Assembly: GCA_963844235.1 (NCBI GenBank)
Contig: CAWJNF010000008.1
Coordinates: forward strand, 1,302,001-1,366,000
Reading direction: 5' to 3'
DNA: 64,000 bases
Origin: CAWJNF01 sp963844235
GTDB taxonomy: Bacteria; Actinomycetota; Thermoleophilia; Gaiellales; Gaiellaceae
Part shown: in pieces, positions 16,395 through 24,887 of the stretch
Numbering within the stretch: the first letter of the stretch is position 1
Layout of the letters: every line of letters begins with the position of its first letter
Notes under the pieces: model-generated
Told to the model about the DNA's origin: nothing
What the model saw: the letters and a program-made list of their open reading frames with translations, nothing else
Database searches by the model: none
Position numbers and translations under genes: made by a program

Positions 16395-18452
16395 CTACGC
16401 GCTCGGAGTGATGAGGATGTTGTAGTTCCGGTCGACCTCGGCCTCGTAGCCCGGTAGGACGAGCGTCGTCGAGTCGAACTCGGTCACGATGGCCGGACCG
16501 GAGAAGCGCGCGCCCGGGGTGAGCTTTCCACGGTCGTAGATCGTCGCCACGACGCGGTCGCCTTCGACGACGATCTCGTGCTCGTCGACGACGGCTGCCG
16601 AGGCATCCGCCTCACCGAGCTCGGCGGCCGGCAGCTCCGGCTTGGGCACGGCCCCGAAGCCCACGGCGCGCAGGTTGACGATCTCCGACGCGGTACCCGG
16701 CATGCGGAAGCCGTACAGCTGCTCGTGCAGGCCGTTGAAGCGCTCCTCGAGGTCGGCGAGCCCGGCCGAGCGCGCCTCGCCGGGGTCGACCGCGACCGGG
16801 ATCTCGTAGCCCTGCCGGTGGTAGCGCATGTCGGCGACGTAGGAGATGCCGCGCGACTCGGGCGCAATCCCCTCCTCCTCGAGCCATTCCGCCGCTCGCT
16901 CGCCCAGGCCGTCGAGAATCGTCGCCACCTCCGCCGGGTCGGCGTCCGCGATGAGCCTGATGTACGTCTGGGCGAACTCGTCACGGAAGTCGGCGACGAG
17001 GTCTCCGATCGCGCATAGGAGCCCGGGCGCCGGCGGGACGACCACCGGGAAGGAGCCCATCAGCTTCGCCATCGCGTTCGCGTGCAGCGGGCCCGCGCCG
17101 CCGTAGGCGACGAGCGCGAACTCGCGCGGGTCGTGGCCCCGCTGGACCGAGACGACCCGGAGGGCGCCGGCCATGTTCTCGTTGACGATCTTGATGATCC
17201 CCTCGGCCGCCTGCTCGGCGGAGTCGAGTCCCATCGCGTCGGCGATCGACGTGACCGCCGCGCGCGCCGCCTCCACGTCGAGCTGCATCTCCCCACCGAG
17301 CAGGCGGGGCGGCAGGTAGCCGAGCACGACGTTGGCGTCGGTGACGGTCGGGCTCTCGCCGCCCTTCGCGTAGGCCGCCGGCCCCGGCTCCGCTCCCGCC
17401 GACTGCGGCCCGACTCGCAACGCCTTCGTGAGCTCGGGCACGTGCGCGATCGAGCCGCCGCCGGCGCCGACCGTGTGCACGGAGACTGACGGCACCTTGA
17501 TCCGGAACTGCCCGACCGTCGTGTCGCGCCCGATCGTCGGCTGCCCGTTCTCGCACAGCGCCACATCGGTGGACGTGCCGCCCATGTCGAACGTGAGGAT
17601 GTTGTCGAACCCGGCCTTGCGGGCAACGTACAGAGCACCCGCGACGCCGCCGGACGGGCCGGACAGGACGCCGTAGATCGGGTTGCGCGTCGCCTCTCGC
17701 GTCGTCATCAGGCCGGCGTCCGAGCGCAGGATGTTCACCTCCGCCGCAGCGCCGATCTCCTTGAGCGAGCGCTGCAGCTGCTCCATGTAGCTGGCCACCC
17801 GCGGTCGAACGTACGAGTTCATGCACGCCGTCAACGTCCGCTCGTACTCGCGGAACTCGGGCAGGACGTGCGAGGAGAGCGTGACCGGGAAGCCCGGATA
17901 CAGGCGCTCGACGATCGCCCCGATCTCCTCTTCGTGGCGCGACGAGACGTAGGAGTTGACGAGCCCCACGGTCAGTGACTCGACACCCGACTCGACGAGG
18001 TCCCGGACGATCCCTTCCACCTGCTGCTCGTCGACCGGCACGACCGTGTCGCCGCGCGCGTCCATGCGCTCGACCGCCTCGCGCGTGTCCGAGAGGAGCG
18101 CAGGCGGATCGGGCTTGACCATGATGATCCAGCCCGCCAGCGGGCCCGGCGTCTGCGAGCGCGCCAGGTGGAGGATCTGCTTGAAGCCCACGGTGGTGAT
18201 CAGGCCGACGCGGGCTCCCTTCGACTCGAGCACCGCGTTCGTGGCCACGGTGGTGCCGTGGAGGATGTTGCGGATGTCGGGGACGCCGATCCCCGCCTCG
18301 TCGCAGATACGTCGCACGCCCGTCAGCACGCCCTCGGACGGGTCGGCCGGGGTCGACGGGGTCTTCACCCGGAACTGCGCGCGATCCTCGTCGGAGACGA
18401 GGAAGAGGTCGGTGAACGTGCCGCCCACGTCCACGCCGAGCCTGTACGCCAT
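16395..18452 (-). CDS. hyuA: Hydantoinase A / oxoprolinase-type ATPase subunit
   Basis: 685 residues. ASKHA-fold ATP-binding subunit: phosphate-1 motif DVGGTFTDLF at 8-17, adenosine-side segment FDMGGTSTDVALCE, and GGAGPLHANAMAKL near the middle, all typical of HyuA. Phosphorylation of the substrate's carbonyl oxygen drives ring hydrolysis in this family. A GAGGAGGGG ribosome site precedes the ATG. It sits 27 bp after the HMG-CoA lyase-like gene. Acetone carboxylase beta and 5-oxoprolinase are the main alternatives; the company of hydantoinase, amidases and an importer favours a cyclic-amide substrate. Confidence 0.88.
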   Translation of the reverse strand: MAYRLGVDVGGTFTDLFLVSDEDRAQFRVKTPSTPADPSEGVLTGVRRICDEAGIGVPDIRNILHGTTVATNAVLESKGARVGLITTVGFKQILHLARSQTPGPLAGWIIMVKPDPPALLSDTREAVERMDARGDTVVPVDEQQVEGIVRDLVESGVESLTVGLVNSYVSSRHEEEIGAIVERLYPGFPVTLSSHVLPEFREYERTLTACMNSYVRPRVASYMEQLQRSLKEIGAAAEVNILRSDAGLMTTREATRNPIYGVLSGPSGGVAGALYVARKAGFDNILTFDMGGTSTDVALCENGQPTIGRDTTVGQFRIKVPSVSVHTVGAGGGSIAHVPELTKALRVGPQSAGAEPGPAAYAKGGESPTVTDANVVLGYLPPRLLGGEMQLDVEAARAAVTSIADAMGLDSAEQAAEGIIKIVNENMAGALRVVSVQRGHDPREFALVAYGGAGPLHANAMAKLMGSFPVVVPPAPGLLCAIGDLVADFRDEFAQTYIRLIADADPAEVATILDGLGERAAEWLEEEGIAPESRGISYVADMRYHRQGYEIPVAVDPGEARSAGLADLEERFNGLHEQLYGFRMPGTASEIVNLRAVGFGAVPKPELPAAELGEADASAAVVDEHEIVVEGDRVVATIYDRGKLTPGARFSGPAIVTEFDSTTLVLPGYEAEVDRNYNILITPSA

Positions 18453-18479
18453 TTGCCTTGTCCCCTCCTCGTAAGCCGG

Positions 18480-19373
18480 CTAGCCGGCGACCGCAGCGAA
18501 CGTGCCGGCACGGTAGACCATGCCCTCGAGCTGACGCCCGAGAACCCCTTCGAGCCAGGTCGCGACCTCGATCAGCGCGTCGAGGTCGATCCCGGTCTCC
18601 ACGCCCTCGCCGTGGAGCATGTAGACGAGGTCCTCGGTGCAGATGTTTCCCGTCGCCCGGGGGGCGAACGGGCAGCCGCCGATACCGCCGACGGAAGCGT
18701 CGATGACCGTGGCGCCCGCCTCGACCGCCGCCAAGGCGTTCGCGATCCCGGTGTTGCGCGTGTTGTGCAGATGAACGCCTATCGGTAAGGGGAGTTGCGC
18801 CGCCTGCTCCACCAGGCCCTTCACCATCGAGGGAACCGCGACCCCGATGGTGTCGGCGAACCCGACCTCGTCGGCGCCGGCTTCAGCCAGCTCGCCGGCG
18901 AGTTCGAGCACGCGCCCGGGATCGACCCGCCCTTCGAACGGACAGCCGAACGACGCGCCGATCGTCACCGTTGCGCGGAGACCGTCGGCATGGGCCCGCT
19001 CGACGACTCGCTTCGAGGCCTCCAGAGAGTCCTGCACCGACGCGTTCGAGTTGCGCTGGTTGAACGTCTCGGTCGCCGCGAACGCCGAGTGCACCTCGCC
19101 GAGCGACGTCTCGCGCAGCCGGTCGTAACCCTTCTCGTTGAGGACGAGGCCGGCGTAGACGACTCCCTCACGCGGGTCGATCGCCGAGACGACCTCCTCC
19201 GCGCCCGCCATCTGCGGCACGCGCGCAGGGTTCACGAAGCTGACGGCCTCGATCCGCGGCAGCCCCGCCGCCGCGAGCCGATCGACGAGCTCGGCGCGGG
19301 TCGCGGGCACGAGGATCGTGGGATCGTTCTGCAACCCGTCCCGGGCGGCAACGTCGCAGATGGTGACAGTCAC
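18480..19373 (-). CDS. Hydroxymethylglutaryl-CoA lyase-like aldolase
   Basis: 297 residues from the GTG at 19373 (VTVTICDVAARDGLQ); an equally in-frame GTG at 19382 is possible. An open frame continues further upstream, but that part runs through a dispersed palindrome and is not credible protein. DRE-TIM barrel features: DVAARDGLQND at the start, metal-binding GVHLHNTRNTGIANA, and the catalytic-loop cysteine in GGIGGCPFAP. The enzyme retro-aldol-cleaves a 3-hydroxy-3-methyl acyl-CoA. Next to a CaiB-type CoA-transferase it suggests that the carbon skeleton left after amide hydrolysis is activated to a CoA thioester and split, as in citramalate/HMG-type routes. Confidence 0.82.
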   Translation of the reverse strand: MTVTICDVAARDGLQNDPTILVPATRAELVDRLAAAGLPRIEAVSFVNPARVPQMAGAEEVVSAIDPREGVVYAGLVLNEKGYDRLRETSLGEVHSAFAATETFNQRNSNASVQDSLEASKRVVERAHADGLRATVTIGASFGCPFEGRVDPGRVLELAGELAEAGADEVGFADTIGVAVPSMVKGLVEQAAQLPLPIGVHLHNTRNTGIANALAAVEAGATVIDASVGGIGGCPFAPRATGNICTEDLVYMLHGEGVETGIDLDALIEVATWLEGVLGRQLEGMVYRAGTFAAVAG

Positions 19374-19398
19374 GACACCCACCAGCCTGTGAGCGGCC

Positions 19399-19426
19399 GT
19401 AGGGGCCGGATATATCCGGCCCCTAC
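19399..19426. repeat. Dispersed palindrome, copy 4 (perfect 28-bp form)
   Basis: Same perfect 28-bp palindrome as copy 3 (arms GTAGGGGCCGGATA / TATCCGGCCCCTAC). It lies in the 76-bp spacer between the CoA-transferase stop and the HMG-CoA-lyase-like start. Confidence 0.93.
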
Positions 19427-19449
19427 CACCTGAACATGGCAGAGACACA

Positions 19450-20697
19450 TCAGACGACACCCTCCTCGCGGAGCTCTGCGATCTCGTCGTCGGTAAGGCC
19501 GAGCAACCCGCCGTAGACCTCACGGTTGTGGCTCCCCTCCTCCCAGGTCGCCGACCAGCGGACGGCGCCCGGCGTCTCCGAGAACTTGGGCGTGATCCCC
19601 GGACCGATGTACGTGCCGAACTCCGGGTCCTCGTGCTCGAGCAGCATGTCGCGAGCCCAGAAGTGGTCGTCCTCGAAGATGTCCGCGATCGTGTTGACGG
19701 GACCGCAGATGACCCCGGCGTCGTTCAGCACCGAGTCGATCTCCGCTGCCGTGTGGTCGGCGGCCCAGTCGGCGATGATGCCTTCGATCTCGTCCTGGTT
19801 CTCGCCTCGCGCGAGATGGGTGGCGAACCTGTCGTCGTCCTTCAGCTCGGGCCTGCCGATCGCGTCGCAGAGGCGCTTGAACACGTTGTCCTGGTTCGCC
19901 GCTATCACCATCCACTTGCCGTCTTTCGACTTGAAGATGTTGGACGGCGCGATCCCCTTCAGATGCGTGCCGCCGGGCTCGCGCACGATGCCGAGCCGGT
20001 CGTACTCGGGAACCGTCGACTCGAGGAACGCGAAGCAGCTCTCGAGCAGCGATACGTCGATCACCTGACCCTTGCCGCCGCCGAGCGCGTCGCGCCAGTA
20101 GAGCGCCGAGAGGATGCCCTGCGCCGCGAACATGCCGGCCAGCGAGTCGCCGAGCGAGAGATGCATTCGCGGCGGGGGCTCACCCGGAAAGCCGTTGATG
20201 TAGCGCATCCCGCTCATCGCCTCGGCGGCGGACGCGAACCCCGCCCGCGCGGCGTACGGCCCGGTCTGGCCGTATCCGGAGATCCGGGCGAGGATGATGC
20301 GCGGGTTCACGGCGGACAGGCGCTCGAAGCCGAGATTCCACTTCTCGAGCGTTCCGGGCCGGAAGTTCTCGGTGACGACGTCGGCCCGCTCGACGAGCTG
20401 GAGCAGGAGCTCCTGGCCGCGCTCGTGCCGCAGGTTGAGCGTCACGCACCTCTTGTTGCGCGACTGCACGGGCCACCACAGCGAGCGGCCCTGGTACTTC
20501 GCCTTGCCCCAGTCGCGGATGGCGTCGGGCTGTCCCGGGGCTTCGACCTTGATGATCTCGGCGCCCAGGTCGCCGAGCATGCGCCCGGTGAAGGGGCCTG
20601 CGAGGAGCTGCCCGAGCTCGATCAGGCGCACGCCGGCGAGCGGCCCCGGTGCTTCGGTCTCGCGGGCGGTGCCAGGTGCTGCCGCGGGCTCGCTCAC
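19450..20697 (-). CDS. CaiB/BaiF (class III) CoA-transferase
   Basis: 415 residues. Family hallmarks: GVRLIELGQLLAGPF near the N-terminus, KVEAPGQPDAIRDWG, the RNKRCVTLNL box, ENFRPGTLEKW, and the catalytic aspartate in HLSLGDSLAGMFAAQG. It moves CoA between a donor thioester and a free carboxylate. The ATG overlaps the GntR stop by 4 bp, so it is translated directly after the regulator. With the HMG-CoA-lyase-like gene downstream it forms an acid-activation and cleavage pair at the head of the catabolic operon. Confidence 0.88.
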   Translation of the reverse strand: MSEPAAAPGTARETEAPGPLAGVRLIELGQLLAGPFTGRMLGDLGAEIIKVEAPGQPDAIRDWGKAKYQGRSLWWPVQSRNKRCVTLNLRHERGQELLLQLVERADVVTENFRPGTLEKWNLGFERLSAVNPRIILARISGYGQTGPYAARAGFASAAEAMSGMRYINGFPGEPPPRMHLSLGDSLAGMFAAQGILSALYWRDALGGGKGQVIDVSLLESCFAFLESTVPEYDRLGIVREPGGTHLKGIAPSNIFKSKDGKWMVIAANQDNVFKRLCDAIGRPELKDDDRFATHLARGENQDEIEGIIADWAADHTAAEIDSVLNDAGVICGPVNTIADIFEDDHFWARDMLLEHEDPEFGTYIGPGITPKFSETPGAVRWSATWEEGSHNREVYGGLLGLTDDEIAELREEGVV

Positions 20698-21392
20698 AGG
20701 CTCTCCGCCGATGCCGGCTCCCAGGCGCGCACCTTGGCGACGAGGAAGTCGCGGGCCTCGAGCACATGCTCCTTCATCACGATCTCCGCGCGCTCGGCGT
20801 CACCCGCTGCGAGGGCGGTCGTCAGCTGGCGGTGGTAGTGCTCCGAGATCAGCTTTTGCTCAGGCGAGTACCAGTAGAACGACCGGTAGACGAGCGGCAG
20901 CTGCACGACGCCACGCACGAGCCGGGCGAGCCGAGGGCTCCCCGCGGCCTCCAGGATGATGTCGTGGAAGCGGACGTTCTCGCGCACGAGCTCGGTCAGG
21001 TCGTCGCCCGCGCGAAGCTCCTCGAAGCGCTTGCAGCTCTCGGCCAGGCGCGCGACGTCGTCCCGCGAGACGCGGGTGGCCGCCCGCCGGGCCGCAAAGC
21101 CTTCGAGGACGGCCCGAAGCTGATACAGGTCGTCGAGATCCTCGGCCTCGTACGCTCGGACGGTGGCGCCCCGGTTCGGGGCGGAGTCGAGGAGGCCTTC
21201 CGTCTGGAGGACGAGCAGCGCTTCGCGGACAGGCGTGCGGGAGATGCCGAGCTCGCGCGCGAGCTCCTCCTCCTTCAGCCGCCGGCCGGGCTCGAGCCTC
21301 CCGTCGACGATCGCGGCGCGGATGACGTCGGCTGCGACGGTGCTCGCGTTGCGGGTAAGCGGCTCCCGATCGTGCTCGAGGACGCCCGCCAC
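20694..21392 (-). CDS. GntR-family regulator with FCD ligand domain
   Basis: 232 residues from the GTG at 21392. Winged helix-turn-helix at about 14-75 (KEEELARELGISRTPVREAL), followed by an all-helical FCD effector domain from about 85 on (DLYQLRAVLEGFAARRAA, RFHDIILEAAGSPRLARLV). FCD regulators usually sense organic acids of the pathway they control. The gene heads the catabolic train and overlaps its first enzyme gene, so it is almost certainly the local regulator. A 13-bp perfect palindrome overlaps its -10 box immediately upstream, consistent with autoregulation. Its first about 118 bp overlap the end of the upstream VWA gene. Confidence 0.88.
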   Translation of the reverse strand: MAGVLEHDREPLTRNASTVAADVIRAAIVDGRLEPGRRLKEEELARELGISRTPVREALLVLQTEGLLDSAPNRGATVRAYEAEDLDDLYQLRAVLEGFAARRAATRVSRDDVARLAESCKRFEELRAGDDLTELVRENVRFHDIILEAAGSPRLARLVRGVVQLPLVYRSFYWYSPEQKLISEHYHRQLTTALAAGDAERAEIVMKEHVLEARDFLVAKVRAWEPASAESL

Positions 21393-22400
21393 GGCGCGAG
21401 CATACTGTATGCAAGAGCCCTTCGCCGCCGCAGCACGCCGGGCAGAAGGAGCGCAGCAAGCGGGATGCACGCCGCCAGGACGGCGTAGGGGGCGAGCGAC
21501 ACGGTTCGGCCGGCTGCGGGCACGTCGACGACCGGCCCTTCGCCCAGATACCGCTGCGCAGCAGCCACGGCCACCCCCACCTCGCCCTCGCCGTAGACCC
21601 GCCCCCCGGTCGTGAGCGCCGCGAGCTCGTCGAGCCACTGGAGCGACGAGTGCACAGGCCGGTAGCCCGTCTCGAGCCTGCCGTTCGGCTGCCAGACACG
21701 TTCGTCCGCGTCCCAGAACCGTATGGCGATCAGCTCGACGCCTCCCTTCTCGAGCTTCCCGACTAGCCGGCGGGCGGCGAATGGAGCGCTCTCGCCGTCG
21801 GTCAGCAAGAATCGCGAGCCGCTTGGTCGAGCTGGGATCGAAGAAGTTGTCGCTCGCCATCGCCTCGATGGCGTCCAGGTCGGTGGAGACGGCAAAGACG
21901 ACCTTGGTCGTCGCCGGTGGACGGCTCACGCCGATCGCCTGCTCGATCACGAGCTCGAACTGAGCCGCGTCGGGCGTCGGGAAGAGATGCGGCAGCGGGC
22001 GGTTCGTGATCGAGGCGGCCCCGACCGGCACGTCGGCCAGGGCGCGGCGGATCTGGACGGCCGCCTCGGCCGCCCGGTCGATCCGGCGCGGCGCGTCGGG
22101 CGCGAGGGCGGCGAGCATCGAGCGCGTGATGTCGACAACGACGAACACCTGCGCGTCGGTACGGCGCTCGGTCGTGCCCTGGACACGGACAACGGGCTGG
22201 GCCGCGGCGGCGGCAAGCAACCCGAAGGCCGCGATCCAGGCGGCGGCGACCGGCAGCACCAAGCGGCGCGGTGGCGGCGCAAGGCCGATCGCGGCGCGGA
22301 CACGGGCAGCGCGCCGCTCCCTGGCCAGGGCGCCGGCGACCGGGAGGAGGACGGCAAGCGCGACGAGCGCGCCGAGGGGTGCCAGGAAGCTGACGCTCAA
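21275..22400 (-). CDS. von Willebrand factor A domain membrane protein, frame broken by one extra base
   Basis: The first part (from ATG 22400) has an N-terminal membrane helix, a second helix (LVLPVAAAWIAAFGLLAAAA) and a VWA domain with a MIDAS-like site DITRS. After about 21808-21816 the frame shifts by one surplus base; the continuation carries LLTDGES, VGKLEKGGVELIAIRFWDA and a C-terminal membrane helix (YAVLAACIPLAALLLPGVL). Removing one base gives about 374 residues, the normal BatA/BatB layout (two helices, VWA, one helix). The end overlaps the GntR gene by about 118 bp. It is the last gene of the MoxR operon; role inferred: metal-dependent protein-protein contact at the membrane. Confidence 0.75.
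21399..21412 (-). promoter_or_regulatory. Leaderless promoter and palindromic operator of the GntR gene
   Basis: TATGCT (21404-21399, minus strand) is followed by 6 nt and the GTG start, so the mRNA likely begins at the start codon. The overlapping GCATACAGTATGC (21412-21400) is a perfect 13-bp palindrome (GCATAC-A-GTATGC), of the size GntR-family dimers bind. Both lie inside the 3' end of the upstream gene. Confidence 0.6.
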
Positions 22401-22999
22401 TACCCTCCGGGGTTGCTCGGCGACGCAGACGCAGCCGTCCCGCCGGCGCTCTCGTCATCGAAGCGGGTGGTGGCCGGGAGCGTCGCCAGCAGCTCGAGGT
22501 TCGCCTTGGCCGTCTCGTTGGCCGGGTCCAGCATGACGGCCTCCTGGAAGGCGCCGAGGGCCTGCTCGAGCAGCCGCCGGGGATTGTCCTCCGTCGACTG
22601 CGCGTCCTCGAAGTAGAGGGCGCCGAGCAGGTTCGCAGCGCTGGAGCGGAGCACGGGCTCGGCGTCCCCCTGGACGATGGGCCCGAGGATGGCGATGGCC
22701 TCCGCCCGGCGCTCGAGCGCGACGTGCGGCGCGAGGTCGTCGAGCGACGATGCCTTCGCGAGCTCGACGGCGTCGCGGTAGGCGCGGTCGTCGGCAACGC
22801 CGAGTATCGATTCGCCGATGCGGACCCCCACGGGCCGCTCGTGCCGCGCCGCGTCCGGATCGGGGGCCGAGTTTTCGATCACATCGTCGTCGGCCTGCGC
22901 GTCGCCTGCGACGTCGAGCACCGCCACGCCGACGAGCGCCAGGGCGATCGCCGCGAGCAGCCCGACCCCGGCGAGGCCGTAGGCGACGCGGCCTCTCAC
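22397..22999 (-). CDS. Membrane-anchored tetratricopeptide-like protein
   Basis: 200 residues with one N-terminal membrane helix (VAYGLAGVGLLAAIALALVGVAV) and a helical domain outside or inside the membrane. The part AFQEAVMLDPANETAKANLELL is a TPR-type helix pair, as seen in the BatC/BatE members of Bat operons. Low-complexity Gly/Ser/Ala tail. GTG start at 22999 overlaps the upstream VWA gene by 4 bp, and its stop overlaps the next VWA start by 4 bp, so it is translated as part of the chain. Confidence 0.65.
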   Translation of the reverse strand: MRGRVAYGLAGVGLLAAIALALVGVAVLDVAGDAQADDDVIENSAPDPDAARHERPVGVRIGESILGVADDRAYRDAVELAKASSLDDLAPHVALERRAEAIAILGPIVQGDAEPVLRSSAANLLGALYFEDAQSTEDNPRRLLEQALGAFQEAVMLDPANETAKANLELLATLPATTRFDDESAGGTAASASPSNPGGY

Positions 23000-23970
23000 C
23001 GCCCTGCTCCTGCAACCGGCCGCCAGGACAGCGCGATGCCCCGGGCCTCGTTGGCGGCGAGGAGGACCGCCAGGGCCAGGACCGCGCCGACGAAGGGCCA
23101 CGGGATGTTCTCCGCCGGCTCGCCCACGCCCTCGTTGCCGGTGGCGAGCTCGAGCGAGTCGACGACGAGGTCGCGGTCTCCCGTGATCCGCTCGAAGGCC
23201 GCCTTGTCCGCCGGTATCGCCGGTGGGAGCGCCACGACCCTGAGCTCGAGGGCAGGGTTTTCCTGCCATCGGAGGAGCTCGCGCGTCAGGCGCGCCGCGT
23301 CCTCTTCCGCCTCTCCGAGGTCGGAGAGCAAGACCGCGCGGCCGCCTCCACCGTCGCGCTCGAGCGCCTCCCTGCCCGCGCGAAGTCCCGTCGAGATCTG
23401 GGTGCCACCCGAGAAACGCCCGAACCACGGGTTGAGCGGGTACTGCGTCGCCGCCTGCTCGGTCGGGCCCGCAGCCCGGTAGTAGACGGGCTTGCCGGTC
23501 AGGCCACGCTCGCTCAACGGCCTGAAGTAGCGGATGAACGGGACGAGCTCCGCCGCGCGCGACTCAGGAGGCAACGCCTCTTGCGCCGCGTCGGAGAAGA
23601 GGACGAGACCGAGCCGGCCGTTCTCGCCGCTCGCGGTGACGATGCCCTCGAGCGTGCGGGCGATCTCGCGGTAGACGAGGTCGGACACGCTCTGGGACAT
23701 GTCGAGGATCACGACGGTCGACTGCCCCGACGAGACGAGGGAGGAGAGCTCGCCCGTCGGTCGTGGCGCCGTGACGTAGACGGCTGCGAGCGCTCCCGCG
23801 ACGGCGAGGAGGAGCACACCGCGGACACCGGCAGTCCTCCGTGACGCACGGCGCAGTTCCGCGACGTCCGCGATCGGCAGCGGCTCGATCCGCCTCGCGC
23901 GTCGTGCGGCGACGGCGATCGCGGCGAGCGCCACGAGCACCGGGAGGGCGATCCACCACGGTATCGGCAT
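22996..23970 (-). CDS. von Willebrand factor A domain membrane protein (Bat-type)
   Basis: 324 residues. Two N-terminal membrane helices (IPWWIALPVLVALAAIAVAA; GVLLLAVAGALAAVYVTA) are followed by a VWA domain with a complete MIDAS start, ILDMSQSVSD, and a threonine-containing GGTQISTGLRAG loop. A C-terminal helix (WPFVGAVLALAVLLAANEA) closes the protein. Start ATG overlaps the previous stop by one base (TGATG). MoxR AAA+ ATPases and VWA proteins act together in metal-chelation or complex assembly in characterised systems; the client here is unknown. Confidence 0.78.
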   Translation of the reverse strand: MPIPWWIALPVLVALAAIAVAARRARRIEPLPIADVAELRRASRRTAGVRGVLLLAVAGALAAVYVTAPRPTGELSSLVSSGQSTVVILDMSQSVSDLVYREIARTLEGIVTASGENGRLGLVLFSDAAQEALPPESRAAELVPFIRYFRPLSERGLTGKPVYYRAAGPTEQAATQYPLNPWFGRFSGGTQISTGLRAGREALERDGGGGRAVLLSDLGEAEEDAARLTRELLRWQENPALELRVVALPPAIPADKAAFERITGDRDLVVDSLELATGNEGVGEPAENIPWPFVGAVLALAVLLAANEARGIALSWRPVAGAGR

Positions 23971-24887
23971 CAGGCCGCCTGCCCGGCGCGTTCGCGCGCA
24001 GCGTCCGCAAGCGCCGCGGCCAGGTCCGGCTGCGGGCCGGGCTCGGACCAGGCCAGCCGCCGAGCGTCCCCCGCGAGCCCGCCCTGACCAGCCTCGTCGA
24101 GGCGGCGAGCGAGGACGTCGAGCGCCGCTCGACGCTCGTCCTCCCCTCCGACCGCGAGCGCGTGGTCGACCCGCTCGAGCGCCGCCTCGAGCGGCGGCTG
24201 CTCCGGCTCCACAGAGCGGACGGCCGTGCGCCTGGGCCAGGCGCGCCAGGCGACCCAGCCGCCGAGTGCCAGCACGATCGCGGCGGCGGCGCCGACGAGC
24301 AGCCAGCCGAGCAGGCCGGAGCCGCCGCGGAAATGGAGCGGCGGCAGCGTGTCCGTCTGGGCGTCGGCAGCCAGCGTGGCCGGCCGGAGCGCCACGTCGC
24401 CGCGAACGCCGGACGAGAGGCTCGACGAGACCTCGACGGACGGCCATTCCACCGGAAGCGTCACGACGTCGCCTTCGCGAGGCGAGTAGCGCACCAGGCC
24501 GAGCGGCAGCTCGATGGCACGCTCGGCCGCACGGGGCACGCAGGCCCGGTCGACACACTGGATGTGGTAGTCGAAGCGAAGAACGGTCGTGCTCCCCAGA
24601 TCGCGGCGCTCGGTGTCGATCGGGCCGATCCGCCGGAAGGGCCTGAAGAAGACCGCCGGGACGACACTGGCCGGGTCGACTCTGGTCGAGTCGACGAGGA
24701 GCTCCATCTGCGCGACGAGGCGATCGCCGAACTCGTAGCGGGTAGGCGTAACGGTCGCCTCCATCACGACGGGGTCGGCCGCCGGAGGGGCGAGCTCGGG
24801 CTCTGGATCGTCGGCCGCAATCAGGACGAGAGCCACGACCCCTCCGACCGTGGCCAGCGCTCCGAGCGCTAGGAGCACGCGTCTCAT
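23970..24887 (-). CDS. Membrane protein of the MoxR/Bat operon (BatD-like position)
   Basis: 305 residues: N-terminal signal-anchor (VLLALGALATVGGVVALVLI), a beta-rich extracytoplasmic region of about 170 residues containing a Cys pair (HIQCVDRACVP), a second membrane helix (LLGWLLVGAAAAIVLALGGW) and an acidic helical C-terminal tail. This order matches BatD-type proteins, though sequence similarity to them is not certain. The start overlaps the DUF58 stop by 4 bp. Confidence 0.6.
   Translation of the reverse strand: MRRVLLALGALATVGGVVALVLIAADDPEPELAPPAADPVVMEATVTPTRYEFGDRLVAQMELLVDSTRVDPASVVPAVFFRPFRRIGPIDTERRDLGSTTVLRFDYHIQCVDRACVPRAAERAIELPLGLVRYSPREGDVVTLPVEWPSVEVSSSLSSGVRGDVALRPATLAADAQTDTLPPLHFRGGSGLLGWLLVGAAAAIVLALGGWVAWRAWPRRTAVRSVEPEQPPLEAALERVDHALAVGGEDERRAALDVLARRLDEAGQGGLAGDARRLAWSEPGPQPDLAAALADAARERAGQAA

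Noticed and set aside
19374..19523. N-terminal extension of the HMG-CoA-lyase-like protein
   Set aside because: It would translate a dispersed palindrome and part of the CoA-transferase gene's 3' end; homology starts at the GTG near 19373.
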